From CBDIHP01 sp965279195 (lineage in GTDB: Bacteria > Planctomycetota > Planctomycetia > Isosphaerales > Isosphaeraceae), in assembly GCA_965279195.1 (NCBI GenBank), contig CBDIHP010000046.1, positions 186,001 through 250,000 on the forward strand: a stretch of 64,000 nucleotides of DNA. The letters run 5' to 3'. The first letter of the stretch is position 1, and the number at the start of each line of letters is the position of its first letter. The translations under genes were made by a program, and so were the position numbers. Under the pieces are notes generated by a model. That model was not told the DNA's origin. It searched no databases and worked only from the letters and a program-made list of their open reading frames with translations. Positions 60,698 through 64,000 of this stretch are shown piece after piece.

Positions 60698-62332
60698 ATG
60701 CGCCTCTTTCCGAAGACTGGGCTCCTGCCGGCCGCGCTGGTCGGTGGCCTGATCGCCCTCGGCGGTTCCCCCGCCCGCGCCCAGGAGCCGAAGGCCGGCG
60801 AGAAGACCGAGCCGACCGAGATCAGCCTCCTCGACGCCATGCGTAGCGGCGACGTCGAAGCCAAGGCCGAGGGCCTGGGCGACGGCCGCATGACCGTCAG
60901 CGTCACCAACCGCAGCAGCAAGGCCCTCAAGGTCGTCCTGCCCCCGGGCCTCATCGCCTCCGGCGCCACCGGCCAGATGGGCGGCATGGGCGGCATGGGC
61001 GGCGGCGGCATGGGTGGTATGGGCGGCGGTGGCATGGGCGGCGGCGGCATGGGCGGCGGTGGTATGGGCGGCGGTGGTATGGGCGGCGGCGGCATGGGCG
61101 GCGGCGGCATGGGCGGCGGCGGTGGCATGGGGGGCAATACGAACCTCGTCATGCCCGCCCCGATGGGCATGATGATGCTCGGCCGCCTCATCATGGTCCT
61201 CACCCCCTCCACCGGTGAGAGCGACACCTGGAACCAGTCCTCCCTCATGATGGGCATGATGGGCGGTATGGGCGGCGGCATGGGTGGCGGCATGGGCGGT
61301 ATGGGCGGCGGTATGGGTGGTATGGGCGGTGGCATGGGCGGCATGGGCGGCGGCATGCGGTCGGTCCCCCCGACCGGCCTGCCCCACGCCACGCTCCAGC
61401 CCGGCCAGTCGCGCAATCTGGCGACCCGCCTCGTGAGCCTGACCGCCCCGACCGCCGAGGGCTCCGTGGCCTTCCCGGCCAAGGGCGAGAAGCTCCAGCT
61501 CGGCGACATCGTCGAGGCGCAGGACGCCCGCAAGGCGTCGGCCCTCCGCCGCCTGGCCGAGATGAAGGCCCCGCAGACCGTGTCGCAGATGGTGATGTGG
61601 AACGTCGGCGGGCTGGACTGGGACTCGATCGCCCGGATCACCAAGGGCTGGGCGAATGACCACGAGGTCGCCCTGGCCAAGCAGCTCGTCGCCTCGCTGG
61701 ACTCGCTTCCCAAGGGCGACTCCGGCCGCCTCCTGATCGACTTCACCGCCAAGGCCGCCGACAACAAGGCGTCGTCCGGCGAGCTGTCGAAGGCGTTCGG
61801 CAAGGACCTGATGATCCTCGGCCTGAAGGCGGAGCAGGGCATCCCCGCCCGTCCCGAAGGCCCGGCCGTCGCCTGCCGCGTGACCCTGGTCAACGGCAAG
61901 GAGAAGAAGCTGGAAGCCCAGGTCCAGGTCGCTTACACCGGCGCCCAGGGCGACACCTGGGTCCCCGCCGGCAAGTTCACCCTCCCGGTCGCCCTCGACA
62001 AGGCCGGCAAGATTGATGCCCCGGTCTTCGGCGACGCCCTGGCGGAAGGCATCCTCGGCCGCCTGGTCGACACCAAGCTGACCAAGGGCCCCCGCGTGAA
62101 GGGCAAGGACACCTACCGGGTCCAGATCAACAACTACTCCCCGCTGATCCTCAACGGCCTGGCCATCGCCGGCTCCGCGAAGGATGACGCCGCCCAGACC
62201 CCGAAGGTCCTCGCCGGCATCAACCTCTCGCCCCGCAAGAGCCTGGTCGTCCCCGCCACCCCCGAAGTGGTCGAGTCCCTCGGCCTCAAGCAGGGCGTCC
62301 GGGTCGTCGGTGCGGACCTCTCGGGTCTTTGA
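60698..62332 (+). CDS. Secreted protein with Gly/Met low-complexity repeats
   Basis: A 544-residue exported protein. After a signal peptide (about 1-28, LVGGLIALGGSPARAQ) come about 60 ordinary residues (SVTNRSSKALKVVLPPGLIA). Two tracts of repeated GGMGG/GGGMGG units follow (about 90-147 and 186-225), separated by NLVMPAPMGMMMLGRLIMVL. The C-terminal 320 residues are a normal soluble domain, including VAYTGAQGDTWVPAGKFTLP. The Gly/Met tracts could bind copper or form a flexible matrix; that is inference. No known family is recognised. Confidence 0.8.
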   Translation: MRLFPKTGLLPAALVGGLIALGGSPARAQEPKAGEKTEPTEISLLDAMRSGDVEAKAEGLGDGRMTVSVTNRSSKALKVVLPPGLIASGATGQMGGMGGMGGGGMGGMGGGGMGGGGMGGGGMGGGGMGGGGMGGGGMGGGGGMGGNTNLVMPAPMGMMMLGRLIMVLTPSTGESDTWNQSSLMMGMMGGMGGGMGGGMGGMGGGMGGMGGGMGGMGGGMRSVPPTGLPHATLQPGQSRNLATRLVSLTAPTAEGSVAFPAKGEKLQLGDIVEAQDARKASALRRLAEMKAPQTVSQMVMWNVGGLDWDSIARITKGWANDHEVALAKQLVASLDSLPKGDSGRLLIDFTAKAADNKASSGELSKAFGKDLMILGLKAEQGIPARPEGPAVACRVTLVNGKEKKLEAQVQVAYTGAQGDTWVPAGKFTLPVALDKAGKIDAPVFGDALAEGILGRLVDTKLTKGPRVKGKDTYRVQINNYSPLILNGLAIAGSAKDDAAQTPKVLAGINLSPRKSLVVPATPEVVESLGLKQGVRVVGADLSGL

Positions 62333-62366
62333 TCCGAAGCCGTCCGGACCGGATTGAGCTGAACCT

Positions 62367-62398
62367 CCGCGAGGCGGGCCCTTGGGCCCGCCTCGCGG
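62367..62398 (+). terminator. Strong hairpin behind the Gly/Met-repeat gene
   Basis: CCGCGAGGCGGGCCC and GGGCCCGCCTCGCGG form a perfect 15-bp stem closed by TT. It begins 35 bases behind the stop. The T-run after it is weak (CCTTTC), so it is probably a terminator but could also protect the mRNA end. Confidence 0.7.
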
Positions 62399-62416
62399 CC
62401 TTTCGAAGACCCGTTT

Positions 62417-62548
62417 GGAGTGTGGGAGCGCGGCTGCCGCTTTCGTGCGGGGAAATCGGACAATGGTCGGTCGTACGGTCCATCCGGGGTGGCGGGGAGC
62501 CGCATGATCCTTTTGGAGCGCGGGAGCCGCGCTCCCGCGCTCCAAAGG
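62417..62548. repeat. Class A fold-back repeat, copy 8
   Basis: The left arm is GGAGTGTGGGAGCGCGGCTG. The right unit at 62509-62548 is itself a palindrome, CTTTTGGAGCGCGGGAGC and GCGCTCCCGCGCTCCAAAG. It lies between convergent genes and ends three bases from the trmL stop. Confidence 0.8.
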
Positions 62549-62550
62549 GG

Positions 62551-63045
62551 TCAGCCTCCGACCTGCCGCGCCGCCTCGTACAGGCCGATGCCGACGGCGG
62601 TGGCGAGGTTGAGGCTGCGGGCCTCGGGGCGGATGGGGATGCGCAGGGCGCGGCCGGATTCGATCCGGGGGGCGAGCCAGCGATCGGGGAGGCCCCGGCT
62701 CTCGGGGCCGAAGACCAGGGCATCGCCCTCGGCGAAGGCGGCGTCGGTGTGGGGGCGGATAGCCTTCGTCGAGAAGGCCCAGGCGCGGTCGGGGCCGATG
62801 GCGGAGAGGGCGTGGTCGATGTGGTCGACGACGCGGACGTCCAGGTGCTCCCAGTAGTCGAGCCCCGCGCGTTTGATCTGCCGGTCGCTGAGGTGGAAGC
62901 CGAGGGGGCGGACCAGCCAGAGGGCCGCCCCGACGGCCACGCAGGTCCGGCCGATCGCCCCGGTGTTCAGGGCGATCTCCGGCTCGTACAGGACGACGTG
63001 GAATCTCGGCCGGGGGTGCGAGGGCGTCTCGGATTTCGGTTCCAT
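62551..63045 (-). CDS. trmL: tRNA (cytidine/uridine-34-2'-O)-methyltransferase
   Basis: A 164-residue SPOUT methyltransferase of minimal TrmL length. The family motifs are VVLYEPEIALNTGAIGRTC, LVFGPESRGLP (SAM site in the knot) and IPIRPEARSLNLATAVGIG. It methylates the ribose of the wobble base in certain leucine tRNAs using SAM. It precedes no clear partner; the ACT-domain gene lies upstream on the same strand after 46 bases. Confidence 0.93.
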   Translation of the reverse strand: MEPKSETPSHPRPRFHVVLYEPEIALNTGAIGRTCVAVGAALWLVRPLGFHLSDRQIKRAGLDYWEHLDVRVVDHIDHALSAIGPDRAWAFSTKAIRPHTDAAFAEGDALVFGPESRGLPDRWLAPRIESGRALRIPIRPEARSLNLATAVGIGLYEAARQVGG

Positions 63046-63091
63046 GCGCTCGGGCCTTCGCGTCCCCCGGCCGGTCGTCGATCGTCGATCG

Positions 63092-63535
63092 TCAGCGGGC
63101 GTGCAAGGGCCTTCTGCCGGTGTCGCGGGCGGCCCCGTTGTTCTCGGCGACCTGGAGGATCTGCAACGCGCGTTTGGGGTTCGATGTGTGGAAGAAGCCC
63201 ACGGAGTGGCCGCCGTGGCCGCCGGCGACGTACGAGTACTCGATGTTGATGTGTTCTTCGGCGAGTCGCTCCAGGACCTTGGCCAGGGCCCCGGGCCGGT
63301 TCTCCATCTCGACGGCGAGCACGTCGCACTCGCTGAACTCGGTGCCGAGCGACGTCAGGACCTTCCGCGTCGGCGCGACGTCGTCGGTGACGACCCGGAG
63401 GACGCTCCGGGACTCCCGATCCATCACGCTGAGCGCGCGGATGTTGATCTTCTCGTGCGCCAGCGCCGAGCAGATCTTGGCCAGACGGCCGGGCTTGTTT
63501 TCGAGGTGCGCCGTGATCTCGTGGACGAATTCCAT
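63092..63535 (-). CDS. Tandem ACT-domain protein
   Basis: A 147-residue protein made of two ACT domains: EITAHLENKPGRLAKICSAL with INIRALSV (1-65), and LAVEMENRPGALAKVLERLA with INIEYSYV (70-130). ACT pairs bind amino acids and usually regulate metabolism. A role as a small amino-acid sensor is inference. GGAGGTGG stands about five bases before the ATG at 63535 and fixes the start; a longer reading upstream is not protein-like. Confidence 0.88.
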   Translation of the reverse strand: MEFVHEITAHLENKPGRLAKICSALAHEKINIRALSVMDRESRSVLRVVTDDVAPTRKVLTSLGTEFSECDVLAVEMENRPGALAKVLERLAEEHINIEYSYVAGGHGGHSVGFFHTSNPKRALQILQVAENNGAARDTGRRPLHAR

Positions 63536-63733
63536 CGAACCACCTCCGAGGGACATTGCACAGCGGGAGCTCGGCGGCCAGGGGGAGACGTTGCCGACCG
63601 GGCCATGAAGACGGTCTTCACACTCCATTGTAGGGGCGATGCGGCGGCGTGACGCGCGTCGGGCCCGGAACGTGGCGAATTTTCCCTGACGATCGCGCCG
63701 GCGACAACGTCCGGCGTTCCCCCGAAGCAACGA

Positions 63734-63766
63734 GGGCCGCCCCGGCGCGAGCGCCGGGGACGGCCC
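63734..63766 (-). terminator. Strong hairpin downstream of the partial gene at the window end
   Basis: GGGCCG-CCCCGGCGC and GCGCCGGGG-a-CGGCCC pair over 15 bp with one bulged base and a GA loop. It lies about 50 bases behind the stop at 63815 and has no T-run. Confidence 0.55.
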
Positions 63767-63814
63767 AGGGGTTCACTTGCGGCCCGGATGGCCCGGGGGA
63801 TCGTTCAAACCCTC

Positions 63815-64000
63815 AATCGATGTCGGCGCGACGGCCGCCGCGGCGTCCCTGAGGGCCGCCGGGTGCGACGGCGCCGGGCTGTCCGTTGGGGCCGGGTGCG
63901 ACGGCGCCGGGCTGTCCGCCGGCCCCGGGGGCCGCCCCGCCGGCGCCACCGGGCGGGGCGGCGAGCGGGGGCAGGCCGGCGGCCTGGCGGGCCGACTGCA
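63815..64000 (-). CDS. C-terminal end of a Gly/Pro/Ala-rich protein (5' end outside window)
   Basis: The frame is open from the window edge to a TGA at 63815-63817 and gives about 61 residues rich in Gly, Pro and Ala, ending RRGGRRADID. It contains GQPGAVAPG twice, encoded by two identical 27-base stretches 33 bases apart. The low complexity prevents any family call. Confidence 0.6.

Noticed and set aside
60970..61360. Tandem repeats near 61 kb as a CRISPR-like or satellite array
   Set aside because: The units are in-frame Gly/Met codons without spacers inside an open gene.
58841..62545. Minus-strand open frame of 1234 codons covering thrC and the Gly/Met-repeat gene
   Set aside because: It crosses two real genes on different strands and consists of AHAAHATAHT-type low complexity made by the Gly/Met codons read backwards.

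Overview
This is a chromosomal segment of a high-GC bacterium, most likely a planctomycete of the Isosphaeraceae type. That reading rests on several sequence traits: N-terminal LEPR-XLL-like export tags on two large secreted proteins, an ECF sigma factor paired with a membrane Ser/Thr kinase, secreted DUF1080 and sugar-isomerase-like proteins, a CotH protein with EF-hands next to DUF4956, and gene pairs separated by large fold-back repeats. No database was searched, so the taxonomic call is inference. I found no tRNA, rRNA, CRISPR array or prophage.

Layout. 0-8 kb: end of an unknown gene, an NHL-type beta-propeller, an esterase, a two-part ABC permease, a small gene broken by an in-frame TGA, a PD40/TolB-like protein, a PP2C phosphatase and a GNAT protein. 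8-21 kb: surface and signalling block with a 1175-aa beta-helix protein, two helix-hairpin-helix proteins, a LEPR/RTX/beta-propeller protein, the sigma-kinase pair and an HtrA protease whose reading frame is broken at a run of nine C. 21-38 kb: housekeeping core with an ArsR-SRPBCC operon, dnaG-rpoD behind a clear sigma-70 promoter and closed by a terminator, carA-purA-uppS-cdsA on the minus strand, a Ca2+/H+ exchanger, trxA-trpF and a beta-CASP nuclease.

38-48 kb: accessory stretch with an Ldh_2 homologue lacking its catalytic histidine, an aldo/keto reductase with a palindromic promoter, a complete IS630-type element with a -1 frameshift site, CotH, DUF4956, a lone MlaE permease, a decayed gene and a lower-GC GIY-YIG gene. 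48-64 kb: DUF1015, trpB-trpA, two unknown genes with a PD-(D/E)XK-like nuclease, DUF1080, asnB, a phosphoesterase, thrC, a Gly/Met-repeat secreted protein, trmL and a double-ACT protein.

The most unusual feature is the set of dispersed fold-back repeats. At least three families (A, B and D), each with several copies, sit at 3' ends, between convergent genes, or inside operons. Tryptophan genes are split (trpF at 36 kb, trpBA at 51 kb) and carA has no carB here. No single undescribed defence or biosynthetic system is evident. The best candidates for novelty are the repeat families, the CotH-DUF4956 pair, the Gly/Met-repeat protein and the GIY-YIG island.
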